Notes under the pieces: model-generated
Seen by the model: only the letters and a program-made list of their open reading frames with translations
Databases searched by the model: none
What the model was told of the DNA's origin: nothing
Shown here: piece by piece, positions 42,257 to 53,176 of the stretch
How positions within the stretch are numbered: the stretch's first letter is position 1
How the letters are laid out: each line of letters starts with the position of its first letter
NCBI RefSeq assembly: GCF_002804105.1
Contig: NZ_CP024964.1
Location: 62,001-126,000, forward strand
Source: Mesoplasma melaleucae
Lineage (GTDB): Bacteria; Bacillota_I; Bacilli_A; Mycoplasmatales; Mycoplasmataceae
Direction: 5' to 3'
Length of the DNA stretch: 64,000 nt
Position numbers and translations under genes: made by a program

Positions 42257-43546
42257 ATGAAAAAAATAAATTCATTAGTTGTAGTTGGAAGTCAATGAGG
42301 AGATGAAGGAAAAGGAAAAATGACAGACTATTTTGCTCAAAAAGCAGATGTTGTTGTCAGATTTGCTGGTGGAGATAATGCTGGACATATCATTAACTTT
42401 AATGGTCAAAAGCATAAAGTAACAATTATTCCATCAGGTATTTTTAATGCAAATGTTACAAGTGTTATTGGAAACGGTTGTGTAGTAAATTTAATCAATT
42501 TAGTTAAAGAATTAAAAACTATTCAAGCTAGTGGAGTTAAATTAGGTAAATTATTAATTTCAGATCGTGCTCAATTGATTCTACCTTACCATATTCTAAT
42601 TGATGGTGCTCAAGAAGATTCAAGAGGGGCTAGAAAAATTGGAACAACAAAAAGAGGAATTGGTCCAACTTATCAAGATAAAACTGCAAGATTAGGAATT
42701 CGTATTGCTGATTTAGAAGAAAAAGACTTTAAAGAAACATTTAAAGAAATTTTTGATTATCAAATGATGTTTTTAAACAAAATGTTTAACGTTGAACCAA
42801 TTAGCTTTGAAGAAACATATAAAGATTTAATGGAAGCATATAATGTTGTTAAAGATTGTGTTACAGATACTGGGATTTTTGTTGAAAAAGCAATTAAAGA
42901 TGGTAAAAATGTATTATTTGAAGGTGCTCAAGGTGCTCTTTTAGATATTGATCATGGAACTTATCCTTTTGTTACAAGTTCAAATACTTCTGCAAACAAT
43001 GCTTCAACAGGAACAGGAATTTCACATAAATTAATTAATAATACACTTGGAGTAGTTAAAGCTTATTCAACAAGAGTTGGTGCAGGTGCATTCCCAACAG
43101 AATTGCTTAATGAAATTGGTGATGGTATTAGAGAACGTGGCCATGAATATGGTTCAAATACAAAAAGACCAAGACGTGTTGGGTGAATTGATTTAGTTGC
43201 ACTTAAGCATGCAATAAGAACTTCAGGAATTGATTACTTGTTTATTACTTTATTAGATGTTTTATCAGGAATTGATGAATTAATGATTTGTGATAAATAC
43301 GTTTTAGATAATAAAGAAATTGAATATGTTCCATCAACAACATCAAAACATGAAAGATGTAGTGCAAAATACATTTCAATGCCAGGATGAAAAGAAAATA
43401 TTACACAAGTTAAAACTTTTGATGAATTACCAACTAATGCAAAAAACTATTTAAATAAAATTGCTGAAATTTGTGAAACAGAAATAGCAGGTTTTTCAGT
43501 TGGACCAGACAGATTACAAACTGTAATTACTAAAGAAATAATGTAG
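42257..43546 (+). CDS. purA: Adenylosuccinate synthetase
   Basis: 429 aa, full length. Joins IMP and aspartate with GTP. GSQWGDEGKGK with the catalytic Asp (residue 16), FAGGDNAGHI with the catalytic His, GTTKRGIGPTYQDK, LFEGAQGALLDIDHGTYPFVTSS, TRVGAGAFPTE and the GTP-specific Asp region. Three TGA Trp codons. Followed by purB 18 bases on; the two make AMP from IMP. IMP synthesis genes are absent, so the input is presumably a salvaged base via prs-made PRPP. Confidence 0.97.
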
Positions 43547-43564
43547 AAATTGTATGGTGATAAA

Positions 43565-44863
43565 ATGATAAATAGATACGCAATAAAAAAAATAGAAGCA
43601 ATATGAAATGATGAACACAAGTTGAATGTTTGACTTGAAGTTGAAAAAAAAGTCGTATATGCTTGAATGAAACTAAATGTTATTTCTGAACAAGAATACT
43701 TACTAATTGAAAAGAATGCAAAAATTAACATTGATAGAATGTTAGAAATTGAAAAAGAAACTCGTCATGATATTGTTGCATTTACAAGAGCAATATCAGA
43801 AACTTTAGGAAAAGAAAAAAAATGAATTCATTTAGGATTAACTTCAACTGATGTTGTTGATACTGCACAAAACAAATTAATACAAATGTCTAATGAAATT
43901 GTAATGAAGTCATTAATTGATTTAACAAAAACATTAGAAGCAAAAGCAATTAAATATATAAATACATTAACAATGGGAAGATCACATGGAATTTATGGTG
44001 AACCAACTTCACTCGGATTAAAGTTTTTATTATGATTTGATGAAATTAATCGACAAATTACTAGATTTGAATTAGCTAGAAAACAAATTGAAGTAGCAAA
44101 AATTTCAGGATCAATGGGTAACTATGCTAATTTAGAATTTGAAATTGAAGCAATCGTTGCTAAAGAAATGAACTTAGAAGTTGATAATATTTCAACACAA
44201 GTTACACAAAGAGATAGACATGCATTTTTAGTTAGTGTTTTTGCAAACATAGCTTCAACATTAGAAAAAATCGCAACTGAGATTCGATTATTTCAAAGAA
44301 GTGAAGTACAAGAGTGACATGAAGGATTTAAAACAAATCAAAAAGGTTCAAGCTCAATGCCACATAAAAAAAATCCAATTAGTTCAGAGAACATAACTGG
44401 ATTATCAAGATATATTAGATCATTTACTAATACTGCATTTGAAAACAATGTTTTATGACATGAGAGAGACATATCACATAGTTCAAATGAAAGAATTATT
44501 CTTAGTGACGTATATAATGTTTTAGTTTATTCAATCAACAGACTAAAAGATACACTAGATGATTTAGTAATTGATGAACAAAAAATGCTTGAACATATTA
44601 ATTCACAATATAATGTTTTTTACAGTCAACCAATTTTAAATTACATGCTTATTAATTGTGATAAATCTAGAGAAGAAATATATGACTTTATACAAAAATG
44701 TACATTTGAAACAATGAATAATAAAATTGATTTCAAACAATCATTAATCAGCAATGGTTTTGATCAGTACATTAAGGATATAAGTGTTCTTGATGAAATA
44801 TTTAACATTAATTACTTCATTAGAAATGTTGATAAGATTTATAAGAGAACATTGAATAAATAA
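43565..44863 (+). CDS. purB: Adenylosuccinate lyase
   Basis: 432 aa. Splits adenylosuccinate to AMP and fumarate. Superfamily signature [11 protein letters not shown] on the flexible loop with the catalytic Ser, [13 protein letters not shown] and [12 protein letters not shown] with catalytic His residues. Start ATG chosen because the conserved N-terminus (MINRY) begins there; the ribosome-binding site is weak, so translation is probably coupled to purA. An in-frame TTG five codons earlier is possible. Nine or so TGA Trp codons. Confidence 0.95.
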
Positions 44864-44899
44864 TTTGATATTAATAAAACAAAAGGGGAATATTTAAAA

Positions 44900-45943
44900 A
44901 TGCATTCAAACAAAGAAAATGTGCACATATTTGGTTTAACTCAAGGTATTGAACTAGCACAAGAAATTTGTGAAATATTAGGAGTTAGAAGAAAAGAAGT
45001 TAAAACTTTAAGATTTGCTGATGGAGAAATCTTAATTGAATCTTTAGACTCTGTTAGAGGTAAGGAAATTTATGTAATTCAGTCTACTTCAACACCTGTA
45101 AACGATAGTATTATGGAATTATTAATTGCAATTGATGCATTTAAAAGAGGAAGTGCAGAAAAAATTAATGTTGTAATTCCTTACTATGGTTATGCAAGAC
45201 AAGATCGTAAAGCAAAAGGAAGACAACCAATTACTTCAAAACTAATTGCTGATTTAGTTACAAAAGCTGGAGCAGATAGAGTTATGACAGTTGATATCCA
45301 CTCACCTCAATCAATGGGATTCTTCGATGTGCCAATGGATAACTTTTATACAGCACAAACTTTAGCTAGTCAAATCATTGATACTATTGAAGTTAAAAAA
45401 TGAAATCCAAAAGATTGTATCTTAGTATCTCCAGATTATGGAGGAATGACGAGGGTTCATAAAGTTGAATCATACACTGGCGGAGTAACTAATGGAATTG
45501 CAGTTATTGGTAAAAGAAGACCAGAACCTAATAAAGCAGAAATTGAATTTGTTTTAGGAGATATCGCAGATAAACATTGTTTTATTATTGATGACATGAT
45601 TGATACAGGTGGAACAATCATAAATGCTGCTAAAGCATTAAAAGACCAAGGTGCTAAAGATGTTCATATCTTTGCTTGTCATGGATTATTTAATGGTCCT
45701 GCAAAAGAAAGAATGGAATTTGCAATTAATGAAAGCATTGTTGAAGAAGTTGTTGTAACAAACACAATTCAAATTTCTGAAGAAAAAAAATTCAAAGGAT
45801 TAAAAATAATTTCAGTTGCCCCATTATTAGCTGAAATGATTGATTCATCAATTAGTCATGAATCATTATCAGAAGTTTATAATAATAAAAAACAATTAAT
45901 TTGAGATAGAGCTCAATGTATTGTTAATAAATTTAAAAAATAA
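44900..45943 (+). CDS. prs: Ribose-phosphate pyrophosphokinase
   Basis: 347 aa. Makes PRPP from ribose 5-phosphate and ATP, feeding base salvage. Visible: FADGEILIES, VIQSTSTPVNDSIMELL, IPYYGYARQDRKAKGRQPI, the flexible-loop region GKRRPEPNKAE, and the PRPP-binding loop FIIDDMIDTGGTI. The usual D-L-H-A-x-Q-I-Q-G-F-F block reads DIHSPQSMGFFDVP, a moderate divergence. Trp codons TGA at 45401 and 45902. Ribosome-binding site AAAGGGG. Confidence 0.95.
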
Positions 45944-45957
45944 GAAAAGGAATAATT

Positions 45958-46521
45958 ATGAAATTAATAGTTGGATTAGGAAATCATGGTTCACAATATG
46001 AAGTTACAAGACATAATGCTGGATGAATTGCATTAGATCAGCTAATTGATAAATATGGGTATACTCAACAAAAAAATGAACATAATTCTATTATTTATTT
46101 TTCAACTATTAATAATGAAAAGGTTCTATTTGTTAAACCACAAACTTATATGAACAATTCAGGTATAACTATCCAAGCAATTATGCATTATTACAAAATT
46201 GATATTAAAGATCTTGTAGTTTTACATGATGAAAAAGATTTCCCAATTGGAAAAAATCAATTTAAAATGAATGGATCAGCAGCTGGTCATAATGGAATAA
46301 AGTCACTTATTCAATATTTAGGAACACAAAACTTTAATCGTTACAGAATAGGAATTGGACAACCAGAAGAAGGTTGACAAATAATTGACTGAGTTCTTTC
46401 AAAGTTTAAACCAGCTGAATTAGAAAGCATAATAAGTAATTCAAAACAAATTGCAAATTTCGTAAATGATTGAACAATTGGAGTAACATTTCAAAACATA
46501 ATGAACAAGTACAACGCATAG
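45958..46521 (+). CDS. pth: Peptidyl-tRNA hydrolase
   Basis: 187 aa, normal length. Rescues tRNA from dropped-off peptidyl-tRNA. GLGNHGSQYEVTRHNAGW holds the conserved Asn and the catalytic His; FVKPQTYMNNSG, HDEKDFPIGK and GSAAGHNGIKSL complete the active-site cleft. The family usually has GLGNPG and GSAGGHNG, so two small substitutions are present. Fourteen bases after prs, likely the last gene of the purA-purB-prs-pth transcript. Confidence 0.95.
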
Positions 46522-46541
46522 TTGTATTTTTTTAAAAACTT

Positions 46542-47285
46542 TTACTTTTCAAAAATGAAAGTAAGAGTTTTTAAATTTAGTATTTTTAAATTATTGTAAT
46601 TAATAATGTGATTAATATTTTTAAACTCAAGTTCTTTTAAAATATTTGTAAATTCTTCAACACCATATCATCAAAGAGAAAAGGGTTGAATTTCAGACTT
46701 ATTTTTGTATCAATATTCCAGTTCTGTATAAGTTTTTTGAGTGATTCAATCAATCGAAATTGATTTATTTTTAACATTAATAATTTCACTATTATCTAAT
46801 TGAAAATCAAATTCATGTATAGTTCCAGCTTTAAAACTTGTTGGAAAAATAAGATCCAAATACATTTTTCCATTTTCATTTAAATGAGCCTTAAAGTTAT
46901 TTAAAACATCAATAATATTATCTCGATTTATTAAGCAAAAGCTTCCATTTGGCATAATTATTGAATCAAATTTTTCATCAGTTTTAAAATCTTTTAAATC
47001 ACCTAAAAGCATATTTGATTTCATATTGTACTTAACTAAATTTGCTTTATATAAATCTAACATTTCTTGAGAATTATCTAAACCAAAAACTTCAAATCCT
47101 TTTCTTAAAAGTGGAATAGCCATTCTTCCATTACCAACCCCTGCTTCTAAAACAATTCCATCACGTTGAATTAATTCTTCTGTGTAAAATTGAATATCTC
47201 CGTCAATTGATGTACCAGGTGGTTTTGATTGATCATAAACAAGTGAAGATAAACTTCCATAATAATTTCTTTTGATATTTTCCAT
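46542..47285 (-). CDS. SAM-dependent methyltransferase, class I
   Basis: 247 aa. SAM-binding motif VLEAGVGNGRMAIPLLRKG, then VFGLDNSQEML with the acidic residue that holds the ribose, LLGDLKDF, and FDSIIMPNGSFCLI in the usual strand order. No substrate-specific domain was recognised, so the target (small molecule or macromolecule) is open. Convergent with pth, with only 20 bases between stops. One Trp is TGA at 46745, several more near the C-terminus. Confidence 0.85.
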
Positions 47286-47304
47286 ACTTAATATTATAAA
47301 TAAA

Positions 47305-47330
47305 ATAAAAAAATAAGGTTTGAAACCTTA
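47305..47330 (-). terminator. Terminator of the membrane-protein gene
   Basis: On the minus strand AAGGTTTCAAACCTT is followed by ATTTTTTT; it starts at the stop codon of the gene at 47328-47855. Confidence 0.8.
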
Positions 47331-47855
47331 CTTTTTAGCTTTAAGTGATTTTTTTTGTAAATGTTCTTCATAACTGATTCGTAACATAATTTTAACAACT
47401 CATATAAGAATCAGTGCACTTATTGAATCACAAATAATTGATAATATTGTTGCAATTACTGATCCTTGATCTGATTTCATAGACTCAAATAAGAATAGTA
47501 AACTTAATATACTTAATAATAAACCTGCTAATCCAAAGAAGAAACTATATAAGTCTAATCTATTAGCAAATTTTTCTTTCGCAGAAGCTTTTAAGCCTTT
47601 TTCGCTTTTTCTTTTTAGAATAATTCCTCCGTACTTAAAGGCTATTATGGCCGCTGCGGTACTCAATGAATCAAATCCTACAGTTAATGATGTAAAAATG
47701 AAAGATGCTTCTTCATCTGCTTCTCCACCTCATGTACTTGGATTTAAACTTAGTAAGCTTAATATTCCTAGCACTACACCAATAATTCCACAAATGGCAC
47801 TAATCAACTCAATTGTAATTAATATCCTTGTTTCCATCTTAATATTCTTTTTCAT
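47328..47855 (-). CDS. Four-span membrane protein of unknown function
   Basis: 175 aa; the ATG is taken at 47855, ahead of the hydrophobic segment ILITIELISAICGIIGVVLG. Four membrane segments can be seen (about residues 10-30, 50-75, 100-120, 125-150), with a Lys-rich loop KRKSEKGLKASAKEKF in the middle. No motif recognised. Ends Lys-rich (KSLKAKK). Trp TGA at 47397. Divergent from rpsF. Confidence 0.7.
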
Positions 47856-47940
47856 AAAAATAATTATACACTTTTAAAGTATTTTTGCATAAATTTGGGA
47901 AATTGGCTGATGATAAGTAGATTTTGAAGGTCTATTCCTA

Positions 47941-48014
47941 TATAATATTTTAAGCGAGTTAATGTACACGGGGTTAACTCCTTGGCCCAAAGGCCCAAAG
48001 ACCAAAAGGAGGAC
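47941..48014 (+). promoter_or_regulatory. rpsF leader: -10 box and ribosome-binding-site-sequestering RNA structure
   Basis: TATAAT at 47941-47946. The leader can fold two ways. GAGTTAA (47956-47962) pairs with TTAACTC (47974-47980). CTCCTTGG (47978-47985) pairs with CC-AA-AAGGAG (48002-48011), which hides the ribosome-binding site AGGAGG. The two stems share bases 47978-47980. Between them GGCC/GGCC (from 47984) can form an apical stem. rpsF operons of other bacteria are known to carry leaders bound by S6:S18; whether this is that motif is not shown. Confidence 0.6.
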
Positions 48015-48021
48015 ATTTTAA

Positions 48022-48897
48022 ATGTTAAGAAAATATGAAGCTATGTTTATCTTAGACCAAGATACACAAGATGTTAACGCTTTATCATCAAGAATGATTG
48101 ATATCATTTCAAAAGATGGAAAAGTAATTGAAAAAAACGATTTAGGATTAATCGAATTTGCTTACAAAATTAACCACAAGAAAAAAGGACACTATTTTGT
48201 TGTTATAGTTGAAGCAACTGCTGAAGCTATTAAAGAATTTGAAAGAATTGCAAACATTGAGAAAAATGTTGTTAGAACTTTAATCATCAATATTGAAAAT
48301 GAACAAGGTTATCAACAATCAGTTAAATTATCAAAAACTGATATGACTAAATTTGAAGAAGAAAAAAAAGCAAAAAGAGATTTCAAAAAACCTTTTGTTA
48401 AAAAAAATTTTAGTAAACTAACAGAAAAAAGAACTTTTGAAAAACCTTTAGAAGAAAAAGTTGCTGAACCAAAATTTGAAGCACCAAAAGCTGCTGAAGT
48501 TAAATCCGCTAAAGCTAAAAAAGTTGAAGAAGAAGTTTCACATGAAGAAGCACATGACTTTGTTTCAAAAATGGAAGAAAAATATAAAGCTCATTTAGCT
48601 GAAACTATTGAAGACTATTTTGATGATGAAGTTGAAGTAAAAGAAGCGAAAGAATTAAAAACTACAGTTAAAAAAGAAGCTGCACCAAAAATGTCAGCTG
48701 CTGAAAGAGCTAAAGTTGATGGATCACACAACATTGATGAAGAAAGATATGAATTACAAAAATACTCAAACAAATTAAGAAGTGTTGCAATCGAAAAAAA
48801 CTTACCAAAAAAATTACAAGAAGTTAACTTAAGAGATTTAACTAAAAAAGAACTAATCGAATACATGAGAAAAGTTCGTTCTGCATTAGCTAAATAG
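48022..48897 (+). CDS. rpsF: Ribosomal protein S6 with long C-terminal extension
   Basis: 291 aa, nearly three times the common 95-130. Residues 1-97 are ordinary S6 (YEAMFILDQDTQDVNALS, LIEFAYKINHKKKGHYFV, NVVRTLIINIENEQGY). The remaining 194 residues are a charged, Lys/Glu/Ala-rich region, mostly helical or disordered, with a compact end (YSNKLRSVAIEKNLPK, VNLRDLTKKELIEYMRK) that looks like a folded helical module. No TGA inside and codon use like its neighbours, so this is one gene, not a fusion artefact. First gene of rpsF-ssb-rpsR. Confidence 0.95.
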   Translation: MLRKYEAMFILDQDTQDVNALSSRMIDIISKDGKVIEKNDLGLIEFAYKINHKKKGHYFVVIVEATAEAIKEFERIANIEKNVVRTLIINIENEQGYQQSVKLSKTDMTKFEEEKKAKRDFKKPFVKKNFSKLTEKRTFEKPLEEKVAEPKFEAPKAAEVKSAKAKKVEEEVSHEEAHDFVSKMEEKYKAHLAETIEDYFDDEVEVKEAKELKTTVKKEAAPKMSAAERAKVDGSHNIDEERYELQKYSNKLRSVAIEKNLPKKLQEVNLRDLTKKELIEYMRKVRSALAK

Positions 48898-48959
48898 TTA
48901 TATAATCAAAATAACAAGTATTAAATAAGCTTAAAGAGCTTAAAAGGAGCAGTAAAATT

Positions 48960-49415
48960 ATGAATCAAGTATGTTTAATTGGAAGACTTACAAAAGATAT
49001 TGAATTAAGAAATACAACTAATGGACAAGGGAAATTCGTTTCATTTACATTAGCTGTTAGTGAATATTCTGGACAAAAAGAAATCACAAACTTTATCCCA
49101 TGTTTTGCTTTTAACAATACAGCTGAAAATATGGCTAGATTTTTATCAAAAGGAAGTCTAGTATCAGTTTCAGGAAGAGTTAATGTTAGAACATCACAAA
49201 CTGATGGAAAATATGAAACTATCGTAACTATTACTGCCGACCGTGTAAACTTTTTAGAATCTGCAAAAGCAAGAGGAGCTAACGCTTCTGCTGATGTAAA
49301 TTCAAACATTAATTTAGATTCACCAATTCAAAATAAACCATCATCAATTGCATCAAGCAACGTAGATACAGATGAAATTATTTTAAGTGAAGATGAATCA
49401 ATTTTATGAGATTAA
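48960..49415 (+). CDS. ssb: Single-stranded DNA-binding protein
   Basis: 151 aa. OB-fold: MNQVCLIGRLTKDIELR, FTLAVSEYSGQKEITNFIPC, FLSKGSLVSVSGRVNVRTS, ITADRVNFLES. A flexible Ser/Asn linker follows. The acidic tail, which normally ends in D-D-D-I-P-F and recruits repair and replication proteins, here ends EDESILWD: acidic, with Trp (TGA at 49407) where the aromatic Phe is expected and an extra Asp after it. Located between rpsF and rpsR as in most bacteria. Confidence 0.95.
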
Positions 49416-49441
49416 TATAAATTAGAAAGGCTACTAAAATT

Positions 49442-49672
49442 ATGGCAATGAAAAAATTCGTTAAAAAAAGAAAAAAAGTTAACTTTTTTGCTAAAAACAA
49501 AATTAACTACATCGATTACAAAGATGTTGAATTATTAAAAAAATTCATTTCAGGAAATGGACAAATCTTACCAAGAAGAATTACTGGTACATCTCCAAAA
49601 CATCAAAGACAATTGGCTGTTGCAATTAAAAGAGCACGTCAAATGGCATTATTACCATACGTAATTGACTAA
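49442..49672 (+). CDS. rpsR: Ribosomal protein S18
   Basis: 76 aa, usual length. [40 protein letters not shown] and [22 protein letters not shown] are the S18 core. Partner of S6 on the small-subunit platform. Ends the rpsF operon, before a terminator. Confidence 0.97.
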   Translation: MAMKKFVKKRKKVNFFAKNKINYIDYKDVELLKKFISGNGQILPRRITGTSPKHQRQLAVAIKRARQMALLPYVID

Positions 49673-49682
49673 TAAATAACTA

Positions 49683-49706
49683 AACCATCAAACCGATGGT
49701 TTTTTA
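49683..49706 (+). terminator. Terminator after rpsR
   Basis: AACCATC/GATGGTT around AAACC, followed by T6. Confidence 0.85.
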
Positions 49707-49805
49707 TTTTATCATCTTTTTTAAAATCAAATTAGAATGAATTATGTTAATTAAATTAAAGTGATTTATAATATTATTAAGTTCAAAATAACTTAGGGGG
49801 TTTTT

Positions 49806-50249
49806 ATGAAAGTAATTTTTTTACAAGACGTACAAGGGCAAGGCAAAAAAGATGAAATAAAAGAAGTTAGTGATGGTTATGCAAGAAACTTTTTAATTTC
49901 TAAAGGATTAGTTAAAATGGCAACTAATGGAAGTGTAAAATCAGTTAAAAATAAAAAAATTGTTGAACAACAAGAAAATGATTTAGCAATTGCTGAAACT
50001 AAACAACTTAAAACTTTATTAGAAGAAATAACATTAAAATTTAAATTACAAATCAATGAGGGAAAAGCTTTCCACTCAATTTCTAATCAAGACATTGTAG
50101 ATCAATTAAAAAACTCATATAAACTTGACTTAGATAAAAGAAAATTTGTTAACTTTAAAAATCTTAACCAATTAGGTTTACATTATATTGTTATTAAATT
50201 AAATTTTGGAATTGAAGCAAAACTTAAAGTAGAAATTCAAGGGGTATAA
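49806..50249 (+). CDS. rplI: Ribosomal protein L9
   Basis: 147 aa, normal. N-domain [35 protein letters not shown], long connecting helix, and C-domain ([14 protein letters not shown]). Preceded by an unusual purine-rich start region (AGGGGG). One base separates its stop from dnaB, a pair conserved in Firmicutes. Confidence 0.95.
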   Translation: MKVIFLQDVQGQGKKDEIKEVSDGYARNFLISKGLVKMATNGSVKSVKNKKIVEQQENDLAIAETKQLKTLLEEITLKFKLQINEGKAFHSISNQDIVDQLKNSYKLDLDKRKFVNFKNLNQLGLHYIVIKLNFGIEAKLKVEIQGV

Positions 50250-50250
50250 A

Positions 50251-51597
50251 ATGAGCAGAAAAGATATGAGTGAAAATAACTTATATGCAGTAGAAAAAAT
50301 GGTATTGGCAATTGCAATGCATTCACCAAATGCGTTACCAGATATTATTACAGGGTTAGTTGCAGATGATTTTCTAGATTCAACTCACAAAATAATTTTT
50401 CAAGCAATTATTGATCTTCAATCTGAAAGTAAAGAAGTTACTATTAATTCAGTTGCAAACCAAATTGAGAAAAAAAGTAATTTAGATTCAATTGGTGGAA
50501 TTCAAAGATTGCAAGATATTGCATTAGATTTCTTTTCAGATGAAGGAATTGAAAACTTTATTGAAGAAGTTTTTTACGCAAGTTCATCAAGAAAATTTGA
50601 TGCAGCATTAAGAAGAGTACAAAACTTAAGAAAAGAAGAACAACTTGATATTGAATCATCAATTAATGAGATGCAAAAAGAATTATTAAAAATAGATCTT
50701 AATGCTCAAAAGAATGAAGTTCAAAGTATTTATAAATCAACTGAATTATTAATTAAAAAAATTCAAGAATTAGAAAAAAGAAGTGAAACTTTAACAGGTA
50801 TTCCAACAGACTTATATGATTTAGATGAAATTACTTCTGGATTACAAGAAGGTGATTTAATTATTCTTGCTGCACGTCCAAGTATGGGTAAAACAGCTTT
50901 TGCTTTAAACCTTGCATATAATGCAGCAAGACATAAAAATGGTGTAGCTATATTTTCATTAGAAATGCCAGCAGAACAATTAACTCAAAGAATTATGACT
51001 ATGGTTTCAAAGATAGATTCTAGAAAATTAAGAACAGGAAAAAACATTTCAAAAGCTGAATGAAGTAACTTATTAGCTTCAAAAGAAATTATTTCACAAT
51101 TACCAATTTATATTGATGATACTCCAGGTATTACAGTTCAACAAATTCAATCAAAATTATATAAATTAAAAAGAGATCATGATGTTAAATTTTGTGTAGT
51201 TGACTACTTACAATTAATTAGTTCAACAAATAGCACAGGTGATAGACAAAATGAAATATCAAATATTTCTCGTCAATTAAAAAGAATTGCAAGGGAATTA
51301 AAAATTCCGATTGTTTGTTTATCACAACTGTCAAGAAGTGTAGAAAAACGTGAAGATAAACGACCAATAATGTCAGACTTGCGTGATTCAGGTGCTATTG
51401 AACAAGATGCAGATATTATTATGTTCTTATACCGTGATGACTACTATAAACACAAAGATGGTACTGAAGAAGAAAACAAAATTATTAATCAAGTAAGTTC
51501 AACAGATTTAATTCTTTCAAAACATAGAAATGGTGCTACTGGAACAATTAGTATTTTATTTGATAAAAGTCATGGTAAGTTCATGGACAAAGGGTAA
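50251..51597 (+). CDS. dnaB: Replicative DNA helicase
   Basis: 448 aa, full length. N-terminal primase-interaction domain (AVEKMVLAIAMHSP), linker, RecA-like motor: Walker A ARPSMGKTAFALNLAYNA, FSLEMPAEQLTQRIM (DnaB motif), CVVDYLQLIS (Walker B), LSQLSRSVEKREDKRP, SDLRDSGAIEQDADI and LSKHRNGATG (arginine finger region). Unwinds DNA at the fork. One TGA Trp at 51061. Followed by a terminator. Confidence 0.97.
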
Positions 51598-51600
51598 TTA

Positions 51601-51625
51601 AAATGAAAGAAATTTCATTTTTTTT
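51601..51625 (+). terminator. Terminator after dnaB
   Basis: AAATGAAA/TTTCATTT around GAAA, then a T run. Confidence 0.8.
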
Positions 51626-51627
51626 GT

Positions 51628-51633
51628 TATAAT
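51628..51633 (+). promoter_or_regulatory. -10 box of the lipoprotein gene
   Basis: TATAAT 30 bases before the ATG, directly after the dnaB terminator. Confidence 0.5.
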
Positions 51634-51662
51634 TATAAAAGATATGCTCATAAGGAGGATTT

Positions 51663-53057
51663 ATGAAAAAACTACTATCTATTATTACATCATTAACTGT
51701 AGCTGCCTCAGCAACAACTAGTTTAGTTTCATGTAAAGTTATAACTAATTTGTTTAAAATTGAAATTAGTAATTGAGAAGCGGCAGGTGATTTAAAATAT
51801 AAATTCGATACAAAAGAAGGAATTTATAAACCTACACCTTATGATTCATCAACAACAGATGACCAAAAAAAAGCTAATGTTAAAAAAGCACTTGATGGAG
51901 CTTCTGGGACTTTTGCCTCATCTTTAGTTGCAGATATGATCAATTCTGTATTTTTTAACTCAGAATTAAATGTAACTAAAAATACAATTAAAACATGACA
52001 ATATCTTTTTAGAACAAATCAAGAAGGTGTTTATGCTGATGGTCAATTTAGAACAGCTGGATTAAATAGTTCACAAGAAGATGAAATAAAAGAATATTAT
52101 TCAAAAGTAACAAATATTTCTTCATTGTTAGGTTTATATCAATACACAAAATATACATCTACAGAATCTTCAACAAAAGCTGACGCTAACTTGACTAAAT
52201 TGTCTCCAGAAACAATTAATGAGATTGAAACAAGTGGAATTTTTAGTAGTTCTAATAATCAAGGAATTACAAATGTTAAAATAAACTTTACTCCTTCATT
52301 ATATGAAGGTAAAATTGGTTTAGGTAATTTGACAGGTGATACTGAAATAAAAAAATATGACTCAAATTATATTTCACCAACTACAAACTATAATGCTAAA
52401 ACAGCTAAAGAAACAGAAAAGGATCCTTCTAAGGGTTATAAAGAATATCTTGCAGGAACAAATATTGCTTATAACTTTTTCCAGCAATTAATGATTTTAG
52501 AAGTTAAATCTACTGATTTAGAATTACCAATAACTGTTAAAGAAGTTAAAGAACAATCTGAAACAAGTAAAAAAAATGTTAAAAAACAAGGGTTAATTTT
52601 AAATCCTAAATCATCAGAAAAAGCTACTGAGCCAATTGTTTTTGAATATACTACAAATGATAAGAAAGAAAAAACAGCATATTCATATGGTTACTCATTA
52701 GTTTCACTTGCGCCAATTGATTTAGAAATTACATATAATGATAATGTTGACTTAAAAACAGGTACACCCAATGGAAAAAACTATCTAATTGATTTAACTA
52801 TTGATGGCTTGAGTGCTGCATTTAAACCAATCTTAAACTTTACATCAAACAAAGATGAAGAAGATAAAACTACTACTTCAAATGGAACTCCATACATTGG
52901 TTGAAGATTTATGGGGTACCAATTCAATTCAAAAAATATTGTTGGATATAACGAAGATGGAACGTTATTTACTGAAAAACGAAGTAAAAAAATGACAGCA
53001 ACAAATAAAAAATTTAATGACTTCAATATTACAAAATTAGAATTTAAAGAAGCTTAG
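51663..53057 (+). CDS. Surface lipoprotein, unknown function
   Basis: 464 aa. Typical mollicute prolipoprotein start: KK, hydrophobic stretch, and lipobox LVSC (Cys24), so it should be modified by Lgt and anchored outside the membrane. The mature part is polar, rich in Ser, Thr, Asn and Lys, with no recognised domain; NNQGITNVKINFTPSLYEG and TYNDNVDLKTG suggest beta structure. Single-gene unit with promoter and terminator. AAGGAGG ribosome-binding site. Might be a surface antigen or a binding protein. Confidence 0.85.
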
Positions 53058-53082
53058 GAAAGTACATAAAATAAAGAAAAAT

Positions 53083-53107
53083 AAGCATATTACATATGCT
53101 TTTTTAT
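53083..53107 (+). terminator. Terminator after the lipoprotein gene
   Basis: AAGCATAT/ATATGCTT around TAC, then T6. Confidence 0.85.
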
Positions 53108-53176
53108 TTTTAAAAACCAATTTTTGATTAATACAAGTATAATATTATTAAGTATTTTTGCTTGAAAGGAGATATG

